From NCBI GenBank assembly GCA_027533385.1, contig JAPZUE010000011.1:1-64000 (forward strand): a stretch of DNA of 64,000 bases. The letters run 5' to 3'. The translations under genes and the position numbers were made by a program. The notes under the pieces were generated by a model. It did not search any database. It worked only from the letters and a program-made list of their open reading frames with translations, and was not told the origin of the DNA. Of this stretch, positions 44,639 through 53,455 are shown piece after piece; within the stretch, counting starts at the first letter, position 1, and the number at the start of each line of letters is the position of its first letter. The stretch comes from Rhizobium sp. (GTDB taxonomy: Bacteria; Pseudomonadota; Alphaproteobacteria; Rhizobiales; Rhizobiaceae).

Positions 44639-45220
44639 TCAGAAATTCTCCATCTCTCGGCGTACCTTGGCCATGAAGGCGGCACGGGTTTCTTCCGTGC
44701 AATTGTTCATGTCGTAGTGGGCGAGGTATTTGACCGGCGCGCCGATCTTGATCTGGGCGCGGATGACGCGCTTGACGATCTTCTTTGGCGGATTGCCGGC
44801 GAGGAAGGCGCGCATCGGGGTCGCGCCATAGGTCATGACGGCGGCGAGTTTTCTGATGTGGCGAAGCGTCGGGGTGAGCTTGCCATCTACCAGATCGAAG
44901 GAAACGCCGGGCAGCCAGACGCGATCGAAATAGCCCTTCAGCATGGCCGGGAAGCCGAAATTCCAGACGGGCGTGACGATCACCAGAGCTTCGGCCTTGA
45001 GCAGGCGATCGACATAGGGTTTCACCAGGGTCAGATTGTCCGGGATGTCGTGATAGACGCGGCGGTCATGGGCCGACAGCACGGGGTCGAAACCCTCTTC
45101 ATAGAGATTGCAGCCATCGACTTCGTGGCCGGCCTTTTCCAAGCTTTCGCAGGTGAGCTTGTAAAGCGCCCGGCCAAAGCTTTCATCGAGGGGATGGGAG
45201 TGGAGGACGAGTACGCGCAT
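44639..45220 (-). CDS. NAD(P)H dehydrogenase (quinone)-like flavoprotein
   Basis: A 193-residue flavodoxin-fold oxidoreductase (NQO1/MdaB-type). MRVLVLHSHPLDESFGRALY has the FMN/FAD phosphate loop, and VIVTPVWNFGFPAMLKGYFDRVWLPG is the family's P-x-W-x-F-x-x-P-A block. RKLAAVMTYGATP follows. It would reduce quinones or azo/nitro compounds at the expense of NAD(P)H. It is convergent with the RidA gene, 15 bases away. The start at 45220 is taken; the frame to 45469 runs through repeats. Confidence 0.88.
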   Translation of the reverse strand: MRVLVLHSHPLDESFGRALYKLTCESLEKAGHEVDGCNLYEEGFDPVLSAHDRRVYHDIPDNLTLVKPYVDRLLKAEALVIVTPVWNFGFPAMLKGYFDRVWLPGVSFDLVDGKLTPTLRHIRKLAAVMTYGATPMRAFLAGNPPKKIVKRVIRAQIKIGAPVKYLAHYDMNNCTEETRAAFMAKVRREMENF

Positions 45221-45447
45221 GTGAAAAGCTCCAAGTCGTTGCCCGCCGCTTGCATCGTCGGGGTTCAATTCAAAACTTCCGCGCCGTTTGTCCCAGCATC
45301 CCGATCCTTCGCCGCCAGATGCCGAGGGATTAGGGATGCCATGTTTTATAGAGCATGAGCCAGAGGGCCGGCCGGGAGTACCTTCGGAATGGGGTGGGTA
45401 TGGCGGTTGGTGTGGTTCCTTATCTGTCGTCTGTTCAGTGCGGGGTA

Positions 45448-45490
45448 CCCCCTCTGTCCTGCCGGACATCTCCCCCTCAAGGGGGGAGAT
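45448..45490 (+). repeat. Palindromic intergenic repeat, copy 1
   Basis: ACCCCCTCTGTCCTGCCGG leads into CATCTCCCCCTCAAGG then GGGGAGAT. It is an inverted copy of 45630-45676, and related to the element at 50125-50185. The inner CTCCCCCTCAAGGGGGGAG is itself a hairpin. Elements like this are scattered between genes in rhizobia. Confidence 0.6.
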
Positions 45491-45629
45491 TGGATGGGGT
45501 TGCCGTTCGCGGTTGCGTCATCCGTTGAGTTCGCGGATGTCTGGGTTTGGTGGTCAGTGTGTTTTCGGCCTTCATTGCCTCGCCCGCAGATCAGCATTTC
45601 GGAGTGGGCAAGGGCTTGGCCGCATCCCG

Positions 45630-45676
45630 ATCTCCCCCCCTTGAGGGGGAGATGCCCGGCAGGGCAGAGGGGGGTG
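45630..45676 (-). repeat. Palindromic intergenic repeat, copy 2 (inverted)
   Basis: The reverse complement closely matches 45448-45490 with three or four changes. The two copies enclose about 140 bases. The remaining sequence in 45221-45719 contains no supported gene. Confidence 0.6.
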
Positions 45677-45719
45677 ATCTCAGTTTCCGACCGAACCGAG
45701 GCCCAACCTGGCCCGACTC

Positions 45720-47132
45720 CTATTCTCCCGCCTCTGCAAATACCTCCAACCCCGGAAATAGGTAATTCTTGCCCGCCGAGAAATCGAAGTCCGGGTTCTC
45801 CCAGGCGATCATCTTGCCGGGGTTGAGCAGACCCTTCGGATCGGTTTCCTTCTTGAAGGCGAGCTGGACCTGGTCGGTCTGCTTCATGCCGCCTTCTTCC
45901 AGCGTGTAGCGGTGCGGGTTGAAGATCGGGCAGCCGTTTTCTTCGTGGATGCGGATGATCTCTTCCAGCCTTTCCTTCGTCGTGTAGCGCACCAGGGGCA
46001 GGCCGGCGCACTGGATCTGGCCGTCGAACTTGATGAATTCGAGATGGCCGATGACCTCGTCGGGGAGGAGCTCGGTCATCACGCGAACCTTCTCGACATG
46101 GTCGGGGCCGGGATACTGGACCTGGAGATAGGTGATGTTGGTGTCGAGCTTGAGCGCCCGCAGCGTTGTATGGTTCCAGGTGAGCTCATAGGCATGCGGG
46201 ATGCCCTTCATGCTTTCGACCGTGTCGGAGCGGAAGCGCACATCGCCCTTCATCTTGTCGGCAAGTGCAAGGAAGGGCTCCATCGAGTGGGGCGCGACCA
46301 TCAGCACGACGACGGACTGGCCTTCCTTCAGCCAGGGCTTGTGGCGGGTGAAGTAGTCATAAGGGATCGGGGCCGCGATCGGGGCGACTTCCTTCAGGAG
46401 GATGCCGTTCTTGTGGGACAGTGTATCGGCGAATTTCACCGCATCCATGAAGTCGTCATAGCCGACGATGACGTCGACCCAGTCATAGGCAGGTGCCAGC
46501 GGCATCTCGACTTCGGTGATGATGCCGTTGGTGCCATAGGCGTGGGAGACCTTCTGCAGGTCCCAGGCGGAGAGTTCGAGCACACGGGGCTCGGCTTCCA
46601 TGGTGACGACGCGGAGCCGTAGAATGTTGCCGAGGTCACGCAGGCCGCCCCAGGTGATCGAGCCGACGCCGCCGGAGCCGCCGGCGATGAAGCCTGCGAC
46701 GCTGGCGGTCTGGGCGGTCGAGGGGTGGAAGCGCAGTTCCTGGCCGGAATGGGCTTTCGTCTGCTTGTCCAGTTCGGAGATGATGATGCCGGGCTCGCAG
46801 ATGACGCGGCCGGGCAGGATCTCCTTCACCTTGCTCATGTTGATGAGGTTCAAGACGATGCCACCCGAGAGCGGCATGGCCTGGCCGTAATTGCCGGTGC
46901 CGCCGCCGCGCGGAGTGACCGGCACGCCATGCGCATAGGCGACCTTCAGAACCCGGATGACCTCTTCTTCCGTCGTTGGCGAAACGACGAGGTCACCGAC
47001 GACGTTGTCGAGTTCTTCTTTCAGGATCGGCGAATACCAGTAGAAATCGCGGCTTTTCTGTTTGACGAGCGCCGGATTGTCTTCGACGGCGATGCCTTCA
47101 AGCTCTTCCTTGATTTTGGCGTAGTCAGCCAT
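45720..47132 (-). CDS. FAD-linked oxidase (VAO/GlcD-type)
   Basis: A 470-residue flavoprotein of the vanillyl-alcohol-oxidase family. PRGGGTGNYGQAMPLSGG is the FAD pyrophosphate loop, VCEPGIIISELD and STAQTASVAGFIAGGSGGVGSITWG follow, and HPH/NPGKM (LLNPGKMIAWENPDFDF) lies at the C-terminus. It oxidises a hydroxy- or amino-substituted acid. Three bases separate it from the amidohydrolase upstream in the same operon, so the pair probably act in series on an imported compound. Confidence 0.88.
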   Translation of the reverse strand: MADYAKIKEELEGIAVEDNPALVKQKSRDFYWYSPILKEELDNVVGDLVVSPTTEEEVIRVLKVAYAHGVPVTPRGGGTGNYGQAMPLSGGIVLNLINMSKVKEILPGRVICEPGIIISELDKQTKAHSGQELRFHPSTAQTASVAGFIAGGSGGVGSITWGGLRDLGNILRLRVVTMEAEPRVLELSAWDLQKVSHAYGTNGIITEVEMPLAPAYDWVDVIVGYDDFMDAVKFADTLSHKNGILLKEVAPIAAPIPYDYFTRHKPWLKEGQSVVVLMVAPHSMEPFLALADKMKGDVRFRSDTVESMKGIPHAYELTWNHTTLRALKLDTNITYLQVQYPGPDHVEKVRVMTELLPDEVIGHLEFIKFDGQIQCAGLPLVRYTTKERLEEIIRIHEENGCPIFNPHRYTLEEGGMKQTDQVQLAFKKETDPKGLLNPGKMIAWENPDFDFSAGKNYLFPGLEVFAEAGE

Positions 47133-47134
47133 GG

Positions 47135-48448
47135 CTAAACTCCAAGCAACGGGTCAAGTTCGCGGTAATCCGGCAGGCTGCGGTCGATGCCCATGCCATT
47201 CCGCATCACGATGCGGTCAGCCTGCGGACGGGAAAGGAATTCGCTCCAGCGGCGGGCGCTGAAGAGGACGAGATCCGCCTTGGCGCCGACGGCGATGCGG
47301 CCGTGATCGGGGCGCTTCAGGATATCGGCGGGCGTGCGGGTGACGACGCGGGCGGCGGTGTCCAGCGGATGGTCGAGATGGATGATGCGCACCGCTTCGC
47401 GGAAGACTTCGACGGGGTCGAGATCGCCATAGGCATAGAAGGGGTCGCGGGTGTTGTCGGAGGAGACGGCGGTCGCGACGCCTGCGGCGGACAGTTCATG
47501 GAAGAGGGTGACGCCGCGCTGGCGCGGCGTGCGCCCGGCATGACGATCCTGCAGATACATGTTGCACATCGGCAGCGAGACGACGGAGAGGCCGGCCTCC
47601 GCCACCAGATCGATGGTGCGTTTCGCCATGTCCTCGTCCTGGCGGGCAAGCGAGCAGCAATGGCCGACGGTGACCGCGCCCTCAAAGCCGTTGCGGATCT
47701 TGGCTTCCGCGATGGTCTTCAGGGTCAGGGTTTCCTTGTCCTGCGTCTCGTCGACATGCAGGTCAATGTCGAGGCCGTTTTCCGAAGCGGTGCGGAAGAG
47801 GATGTCGAGCTTTTGGTCGAGCCCAGGCATCAGATAGGTGACGCCGCCGAGCAGACCTTTATGGGCGACGATCACCTCGACCAGATCCTTGAAGAAGGCC
47901 TCGTCGGTGATCTGGTCGAAGGGGAAGAGGGCGGCGGCCTGCAGGTCGATCTTGCCGGCCCAGGTCTCGCGAAGTGCGGCGAAGACCTCGAAAGAGATGC
48001 GATGCTGGGGCGCCAGGCTGTCGAGATGGGTGCGGATCAGGCTGGTGCCGTGGGCATAGGCCGTGCGCAGCGAGAATTCCATGCGGGCCTTGACGTCTTC
48101 AGCCGACCAGCGGGCGACGCGGTCGGCCTGCACGGCTTCGAGCGCGCCAATGAAATCGCCTGTCGGGTTCGGCTTTCGGTCCCAGATATGACCCTTGTCG
48201 AGATGGGTGTGCATGTCGACGAAGGTCGGCCAAACCATGCCGTGGCGGAGATCCGTGGAGGGGAGACCGGCAGGGGCGCTTCCAGGCTTCAGGATCGCCT
48301 CGACCTTGCCATCGGCCACCACGATGTCGGCACTGATCAGGCCCTCGCAGGACGGCGCCTCGACACCATCGACGCAGATCTGCGGCAGCGTCGCATTGGC
48401 AAGGACGAAGCGCTTGGCAGCGGGAAGATTGGCAATCGGGCTCGACAT
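47135..48448 (-). CDS. Cytosine-deaminase-like amidohydrolase 1
   Basis: A 437-residue metal-dependent hydrolase of the cytosine deaminase/atrazine-hydrolase-like group. Metal ligands are in DMHTHLDKGH (near residue 80), HVDE, the GHC motif (TVGHCCSLA), and SSDNTRDPFY with the catalytic aspartate. It ends in a C-terminal beta domain (VGAKADLVLF). It would deaminate or hydrolyse a cyclic amidine or amide. It overlaps the ABC permease by one base and precedes the FAD-linked oxidase. Confidence 0.88.
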   Translation of the reverse strand: MSSPIANLPAAKRFVLANATLPQICVDGVEAPSCEGLISADIVVADGKVEAILKPGSAPAGLPSTDLRHGMVWPTFVDMHTHLDKGHIWDRKPNPTGDFIGALEAVQADRVARWSAEDVKARMEFSLRTAYAHGTSLIRTHLDSLAPQHRISFEVFAALRETWAGKIDLQAAALFPFDQITDEAFFKDLVEVIVAHKGLLGGVTYLMPGLDQKLDILFRTASENGLDIDLHVDETQDKETLTLKTIAEAKIRNGFEGAVTVGHCCSLARQDEDMAKRTIDLVAEAGLSVVSLPMCNMYLQDRHAGRTPRQRGVTLFHELSAAGVATAVSSDNTRDPFYAYGDLDPVEVFREAVRIIHLDHPLDTAARVVTRTPADILKRPDHGRIAVGAKADLVLFSARRWSEFLSRPQADRIVMRNGMGIDRSLPDYRELDPLLGV

Positions 48449-49242
48449 CAGTTTTCTCGTTTCAGGCTGCTCTCGTGCCAGCGATGCAGCGCCAGCCAGG
48501 AGATGAAGGAGGTGATGGCGAAGATGACCACGCCGAGGCAGGAGAGCAGGAAGAGGGCGGCGAAGAGACGGGGAATATTCAGGCGAAACTGAGCCTCAAG
48601 CAGGCGGAAGGCAAGGCCTGAGCCTGCACCGGCCGAGCCGGCGGCAAATTCGGCGACCACGGCGGCGATCAGCGCGAGGCCACCACCGATGCGCAAGCCC
48701 GTCATGAAATAGGGAAGCGAGGCCGGCAGCTTCAGGTAAAGCAAGGTCTGCCAGCGGGAGGCGCCGTAGAGATCGAAGAGGTTCAGGAGATTGTGGTCGA
48801 CGCTCTTCAGGCCCTGCACCATGTTTGAGAGTATCGGGAAGAAGGCGACGAGGAAGGCGCAGATCAAGAGCGCCACCTGTGTCGAGGGCGCATAGATCAG
48901 GATCAGCGGTGCGATCGCCACGATCGGGGTCACCTGCAGGATGACGGTGATCGGATAGAAGGCGACTTCGATCCACGTCGACTGGACGAGGAAGACGGCG
49001 ATGCCAACGCCGCCGATCAGTGCCAGCGCGAGTGACATCAGGGTGATCTGGGTGGTGACCCAGAGCGCTGGCGAGAGCGTGCCCCAGTCCTTGAAGAGGG
49101 CGCCGGCAATGGCGATCGGGCCTGGGAGTATGTATTGCGGCACGCCGGAGACCCAGACGCCGACCTGCCAGATCACGAGAAGCACGAAGACGACGAGAAT
49201 CGGAATGAGGATCTTCAGCAGGGTTTCGGCTGGTCCGGTCAT
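48448..49242 (-). CDS. NMT1/TauT-class ABC transporter permease
   Basis: A 264-residue inner-membrane permease of the SsuC/TauC/ThiX type with six hydrophobic helices. The EAA loop (LLNLFDLYGASRWQTLLYLKLPASLPYFMTGLRIG, near residues 155-190) contacts the ATPase. It lies between the ATPase gene upstream (coupled at 49242) and the amidohydrolase downstream, making one importer-plus-enzyme operon. Confidence 0.9.
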   Translation of the reverse strand: MTGPAETLLKILIPILVVFVLLVIWQVGVWVSGVPQYILPGPIAIAGALFKDWGTLSPALWVTTQITLMSLALALIGGVGIAVFLVQSTWIEVAFYPITVILQVTPIVAIAPLILIYAPSTQVALLICAFLVAFFPILSNMVQGLKSVDHNLLNLFDLYGASRWQTLLYLKLPASLPYFMTGLRIGGGLALIAAVVAEFAAGSAGAGSGLAFRLLEAQFRLNIPRLFAALFLLSCLGVVIFAITSFISWLALHRWHESSLKREN

Positions 49243-50072
49243 CAGTGTTGCTCCCCAGCCATGGCTTCCAGCAATGTCTTCGAGACCGTTTCGCAGGCCT
49301 GGCGATAGTCTTCCGAGGAACGGTAAAGCGCATCGCGCTCAAGGCTGGTCACCAGCGGAAAATCCGCATGCACGCGACCGGGGCGCGCGTTCATGACGAC
49401 GATGCGGTTGGAAAGGTAGGCGCTCTCAAAGACGGAATGGGTGACGAAAATGACCGTGATGCCGGTCTCCTTCCAGAGGTGCAGCACGTCGTCGTTCAGC
49501 TTCTGGCGCGTGATCTCGTCGAGCGCAGCAAAGGGCTCGTCCATCAAAAGCAGCTTTGGCTTGGTGACCAGCGCCCGGGCAATCGAGACGCGCATCTTCA
49601 TGCCGCCGGAGAGTTCGCGGGGATAGGAGTTCGCGAAGTCCTTGAGGCCCACGCGTTCCAGGGCTGCGAGAATGTCCGGCGTTGCCGCGGCCTTCGAGAC
49701 ACCCCTCAGCTTCAACGGAAGATAGACATTGCCGAAGACAGTCGCCCACGGCATCAGCGTCGGCTCCTGGAAGACGAAGGAGATATCGCCTTCGGGCAGG
49801 CCCCTGGAATTGATGCGCGAGCTTGGCCAGTCGATTGTGCCTGTGGTGACATCACCGAGACCGGCGATGATGCGCAGCGCGGTGGATTTGCCGCAGCCGG
49901 AGGGGCCAAGCAGCGAGACGAATTCGCCGCCATTCACCGTCAGCGACATACCGGTAAGCGCCACCGTGCCGCTGGAAAAGACCTTGGATACGTCCTTCAT
50001 CACCACCAGCGCCCGGCGCTGTTCGGGAGGAGGTGGGGTAATGGCGTCTTCGGTGACTGGCGAACTGGTCAT
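49242..50072 (-). CDS. NMT1/TauT-class ABC transporter ATPase
   Basis: A 276-residue ATPase. Walker A is LLGPSGCGKSTALR, the Q-loop FVFQEPTLMPW, signature ELSGGMKMRVSIARAL, Walker B LLLMDEPFAALDEITR, and switch FVTHSVFES. This pattern (SsuB/TauB/ThiZ) belongs with sulfonate, taurine or pyrimidine-type importers. The start at 50072 is preferred; the longer frame to 50174 passes into palindromic repeats. The binding-protein gene lies upstream, separated by that repeat cluster. Confidence 0.9.
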   Translation of the reverse strand: MTSSPVTEDAITPPPPEQRRALVVMKDVSKVFSSGTVALTGMSLTVNGGEFVSLLGPSGCGKSTALRIIAGLGDVTTGTIDWPSSRINSRGLPEGDISFVFQEPTLMPWATVFGNVYLPLKLRGVSKAAATPDILAALERVGLKDFANSYPRELSGGMKMRVSIARALVTKPKLLLMDEPFAALDEITRQKLNDDVLHLWKETGITVIFVTHSVFESAYLSNRIVVMNARPGRVHADFPLVTSLERDALYRSSEDYRQACETVSKTLLEAMAGEQH

Positions 50073-50124
50073 TCTGTCTCGCGTTGCATTCTGCAAATCG
50101 GCAAAGGAAACCTTGCGGGTGAGA

Positions 50125-50325
50125 GACCCCTCTGTCCTCCTGAGCTTGTCGAAGGGCGGACATCTCCCCCTCAAGGGGGGAGATCGGATAGCGGCTGGCG
50201 TTTACCCTCCCCTTGAGGCGGAGGGGCGGCACGCAGTGCCGGGGTGGGGTGACGTCGGCCGATACAGCTGATCACCCCCACCCGCAGCTTCGCTGCGACC
50301 TCCCCCCTCAAGGGGGAGGTGCGGA
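50125..50325. repeat. Cluster of GC-rich palindromic repeats
   Basis: 50125-50185 resembles the elements at 45448 and 45630 (CCCCTCTGTCCTCC, CATCTCCCCCTCAAGG), interrupted by CTGAGCTTGTCGAAGG. 50200-50325 holds two more inverted modules (CCCCTTGAGGCGGAGG, CCGGGGTGGGGTGA; then TCACCCCCACCCGCAGC, CTCCCCCCTCAAGGGGGAG). It sits between the binding-protein gene and the ATPase gene and may act as an mRNA processing or termination zone. Confidence 0.6.
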
Positions 50326-51342
50326 TTACTTCTTCAGCGCCATCCCGACGCCCTTGCAGACGAACTGTGTGGTGTAGGCCTTCTTGTAGTCGAGGTCGGC
50401 GGGCTGGACGCCGATCTGGACCATGGCGTCGAAGAAGGCCTTGTACTTCTCGTCGGTCATGCAGCCGATGCCATTGTCGAGCGCTTCGGCGGATTCGAGA
50501 ATGCCATATTCCTTCATCTTGGCGATCGAATACTCGATCTGGCCATCCGTCATTTCCGGATTGTCCTTCTTGATGAGGTCGTTGGCGGCCTTGTTGTCGC
50601 CGTAGATGTAGTTGTACCAGCCCTCGATCGATGCATCGACGAAGCGCTGGACGACATCCGGCTTGGTCTCGACCATGGTCGTCGTAGTGGTGATCATGGT
50701 GGAGTAGGGGTTGTAACCGTTGTCGGCGAGCAGGAAGACCTTCGGAGCCCAGCCGGCCTGCTTCTCGATTTCATAGGGTTCGGAGGTCAGGTAGCCCTGC
50801 TGCGCAGACTTCGGGTCGGCGATGAAGGGGGCGGGGTTGAAGGTGTAGGGCTTGTACTTCTCGTCGGTGAAGCCCTCGAAATTCTTCTTCATCCACTCAT
50901 AATAGGTGACGTAGCCATCCTTGCCCATGAAGATTGTGTCGAGCTTGGCAAGATCGGCAAATTTCTCGATGCCCTGATCGGGGTGGGCGAGCAGGACTTG
51001 CGGATCCTTCTGGAAGATGGCGGCGACGTCGATCAGCGGAATGCCTTCCTTGACGGCGTCCATCTCGCCGAGCGGGCTTCCCATGTAGAAATCGACCTTG
51101 CCGGCGATCAGCAGGGAGCGGTTGGCCGCCTGCGGGCCGCCCTGGATGATGGTGACCTTGAGGCCGTATTTCTCATAGGTGCCGTCGGCTACGGCCTGGT
51201 AGAAGCCGCCATGTTCGGCCTGGGCGAGCCAGTTGGTGCCGTAGCTGACCTCGTCGAGAGCGAGAGCCGAGGAGGTGGAGGCCAGCGAAGCTGCAAGGCC
51301 CATCAGGGCAAAGAGGCTGGTCTTGGTGAGCGTGTCGCGCAT
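50326..51342 (-). CDS. NMT1/THI5-like ABC substrate-binding protein
   Basis: A 338-residue periplasmic protein. The start at 51342 gives a signal peptide (LTKTSLFALMGLAASLASTSSALA, cleavage before LDEV). The NMT1 core follows: SYGTNWLAQAEHGGFYQAVADGTYEKYGLKVTIIQGG, then LLIAGKVDFYMG and the EYGILESAEALDNGIG C-terminal region. Members bind pyrimidine, riboflavin, sulfonate or nitrile-like ligands. With the amidohydrolase and oxidase downstream, a nitrogen heterocycle is plausible. Confidence 0.88.
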   Translation of the reverse strand: MRDTLTKTSLFALMGLAASLASTSSALALDEVSYGTNWLAQAEHGGFYQAVADGTYEKYGLKVTIIQGGPQAANRSLLIAGKVDFYMGSPLGEMDAVKEGIPLIDVAAIFQKDPQVLLAHPDQGIEKFADLAKLDTIFMGKDGYVTYYEWMKKNFEGFTDEKYKPYTFNPAPFIADPKSAQQGYLTSEPYEIEKQAGWAPKVFLLADNGYNPYSTMITTTTTMVETKPDVVQRFVDASIEGWYNYIYGDNKAANDLIKKDNPEMTDGQIEYSIAKMKEYGILESAEALDNGIGCMTDEKYKAFFDAMVQIGVQPADLDYKKAYTTQFVCKGVGMALKK

Positions 51343-51439
51343 TGATCGTTCCCCTGTTCGTTGCAGGACCCGTTTTCGGGCTCCCTTTTTGGTCATTTGA
51401 TCGGTCGCGTTGCGTCTTGAAAAGCATCAAATTTCGTCC

Positions 51440-51490
51440 GCATCGATGCTTTTTTTGCATCGCTCCCGAGATTGATGCATAGTGATGCGG
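51440..51490. promoter_or_regulatory. Divergent control region with LysR-type dyads
   Basis: GCATCGATGC (51440-51449) is a perfect palindrome; TGCAT (51456-51460) and ATGCA (51475-51479) form a second dyad with 14-nt spacing; GATGC recurs at 51483. Repeated GCATC/GATGC half-sites between a LysR gene and a divergent ABC operon are what LysR proteins usually bind. Confidence 0.5.
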
Positions 51491-51520
51491 CATGACTAAT
51501 TTTTGCGCAGCGGAGGTCCC

Positions 51521-52474
51521 GTGCTGCACTCCCGAAAGCTCGTCTACATCAACGAAATCGTCCGCTGCGGTTCGATCCGGAAAGCAGCCCAGCGCCTCAA
51601 TGTCGCATCATCGGCGGTCAACCGCCAGATCCTCGCGCTTGAGGAAGAGTTGGGGGCGCCGATCTTCGAGCGGCTGCCGAAAGGCTTGCGGCTGACGGCG
51701 GCGGGTGAGCTCTGCGTCGAGCATATCCGCGACGTTTTGAAAAACTACGAGCGGCTGGAAGGGCGCATTCGCGGTCTCAAGACCCCGCAGGCGGGCAAGG
51801 TTTCGCTGGTGACGACCGTCGGGCTTGCCTCCGGGCCGCTGCCGGCGATCCTGGCCGGTTTTGTCGCCGAGCATCCGAGGGTGCAGATCAAGCTGCGCAA
51901 TGACGGTGGGTCGACGACGATCAACCCGGTGCTGACCGGAGAGGTCGATCTCGGCCTCGGCTTCAACATACCGGCGACGCCCGGCATCCGGACGCTGGCC
52001 AATTTCGACGTGCCTGTTGGCGTGGTGCTGCCGCCGGGGCATCGGCTGGCGCAGGAGGAGGGGCCTGTCGACCTGGTCGAGGTGGTTCAGGAGCCGCTGA
52101 TCCTCGCTCAAGCGGGCACCAGCCTACGCAACATCATCGATCTCGCGCTTGCGCCGCTGCCGCTGCTGGTCGAGCCGGTCGTTGAAACCAACTCCTCGGA
52201 ACTGATGAAGCAGCTGGTGAAGGCGGGGACGGGGCTCACGATGCTCAATCCGCTGGATGCGGTCGCCGAATGCCGGCGGGGCGAACTGATTTTCCGGCCT
52301 CTGACGGATGCACATATCCGGCATCAGCCGATGAAGCTCTTTGCGCGTGCGCGTGCACCGCTCGATTCCGCCACGAGCCTGTTCGTCGAGTATCTGATGC
52401 AGGAGCTTCTGGCTCTGGTCCAGGATCTCAAGGCCCGGGGACATATCCCGGAGACCATTCGCGGGCAGGCCTGA
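51521..52474 (+). CDS. LysR-family transcriptional regulator
   Basis: A 317-residue regulator. The winged helix-turn-helix is at the N-terminus (INEIVRCGSIRKAAQRLNVASSAVNRQILALEEELGAPIFERLPKGLRLTAAGE), followed by a two-lobed effector domain. A GTG at 51521 with GGAGG four bases before is preferred to the TTG at 51503. It diverges from the NMT1-type importer operon across a region rich in GATGC half-sites and probably activates it. It converges on the creatininase-family gene, stop codons 8 bases apart. Confidence 0.88.
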   Translation: MLHSRKLVYINEIVRCGSIRKAAQRLNVASSAVNRQILALEEELGAPIFERLPKGLRLTAAGELCVEHIRDVLKNYERLEGRIRGLKTPQAGKVSLVTTVGLASGPLPAILAGFVAEHPRVQIKLRNDGGSTTINPVLTGEVDLGLGFNIPATPGIRTLANFDVPVGVVLPPGHRLAQEEGPVDLVEVVQEPLILAQAGTSLRNIIDLALAPLPLLVEPVVETNSSELMKQLVKAGTGLTMLNPLDAVAECRRGELIFRPLTDAHIRHQPMKLFARARAPLDSATSLFVEYLMQELLALVQDLKARGHIPETIRGQA

Positions 52475-52481
52475 GCCCTCT

Positions 52482-53282
52482 TCAGCCAGGCATATAGAGG
52501 TTCGACAGCGGATAGGTCGCGACGTCGCGCAGCATTTCGATGAAGCCAGCCACCTGGTGGCGGCAGATCGCGGCTCCCTTTTCCGCCGTGCCCTTGGAGG
52601 CATCGCCGACCACGCCGTAGGGGTTCAGGTCGTGGGCGATCCAGGCCAGCGAATGGGGCGGAAGCGGTGTGAGGAACTTCGAATTCGCCCGCATCTCCTC
52701 GGCTTTCGAAACGAAGTTCTGGGCCTTGTCCATCCGCACCAGCTCGGGACGGAAATGCAGCATCAGGGAGGTCTCGACCTCGCCACCATGGATGCCGTAG
52801 CGGCTTTCATCCTCGGAGATCATTCCCTCCGGGTTGCCAAACCGGCCCCATTGGGTCGAGACGACGACCATCTGGTGGCGGACGCGCAGTTCGCGGGCGA
52901 CGATGCTCATGACGTCGACATTGCCGCCGTGAGAGTTGACGATGACCAGCTTGCGGATGCCGGCTTCGGCAACCTTGCTGCCGATCGCCGTCCAGGCCGG
53001 GATCAGGATTTCCGGGCCGAAGGACAGGCTGCCGGGGCCGTAGACGTGTTCGTTCGCCTTGCCGATCTCCTGGGTGGGGAGCACGAGAAAGTCGAGATCC
53101 TCGGGCCGCTGCGCCTTCAGTTCCGACAGCATGCCGTTGGCGATGGCGACATCTGTTGCGATTGGAAGGTGTGGCCCGTGCTGTTCGGTCGAGGCGATCG
53201 GCAGGATGGCGACCGTTGTTTCGGGAGAAAGCGAGGCGAAATCATAGGTCGTCAGTTCGTTCCAGAAGAATGGTCTGGCCAT
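52482..53282 (-). CDS. Creatininase-family amidohydrolase
   Basis: A 266-residue protein. The metal-site motifs of the creatininase family are present: ASTEQHGPHLPIATD (Glu, His, Asp), VNSHGGNVDV, and GIHGGEVETSLML. Family members hydrolyse creatinine, formamidopyrimidines or peptide amides, or act in cofactor assembly; which applies here is not visible. The ATG at 53282 gives MARPFFWNELT. It is flanked by a LysR gene and hydroxypyruvate isomerase and may serve the neighbouring heterocycle pathway. Confidence 0.85.
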   Translation of the reverse strand: MARPFFWNELTTYDFASLSPETTVAILPIASTEQHGPHLPIATDVAIANGMLSELKAQRPEDLDFLVLPTQEIGKANEHVYGPGSLSFGPEILIPAWTAIGSKVAEAGIRKLVIVNSHGGNVDVMSIVARELRVRHQMVVVSTQWGRFGNPEGMISEDESRYGIHGGEVETSLMLHFRPELVRMDKAQNFVSKAEEMRANSKFLTPLPPHSLAWIAHDLNPYGVVGDASKGTAEKGAAICRHQVAGFIEMLRDVATYPLSNLYMPG

Positions 53283-53455
53283 GTCGGTGCCCCGCTTTTG
53301 TGTTCTTTTCCCTTTCGATAAGGCAAAAGCGCAGGATGCGAAAAGCACCATATTTCGCTCGCCGCGATGCCAAATTGTGCTCGCGATGCTGAAGGTCAGA
53401 TGACTTCCTGCAGCGCCCGTCAGGCAATTGCGAGGGGGCCACCATGTCGATGACT

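Noticed and set aside
51343..51520. Riboswitch (thiamine-type) upstream of the NMT1/THI5-like importer
   Set aside because: The short divergent region shows LysR-type half-sites but none of the conserved helices or CTGAGA-like element of a thiamine riboswitch.
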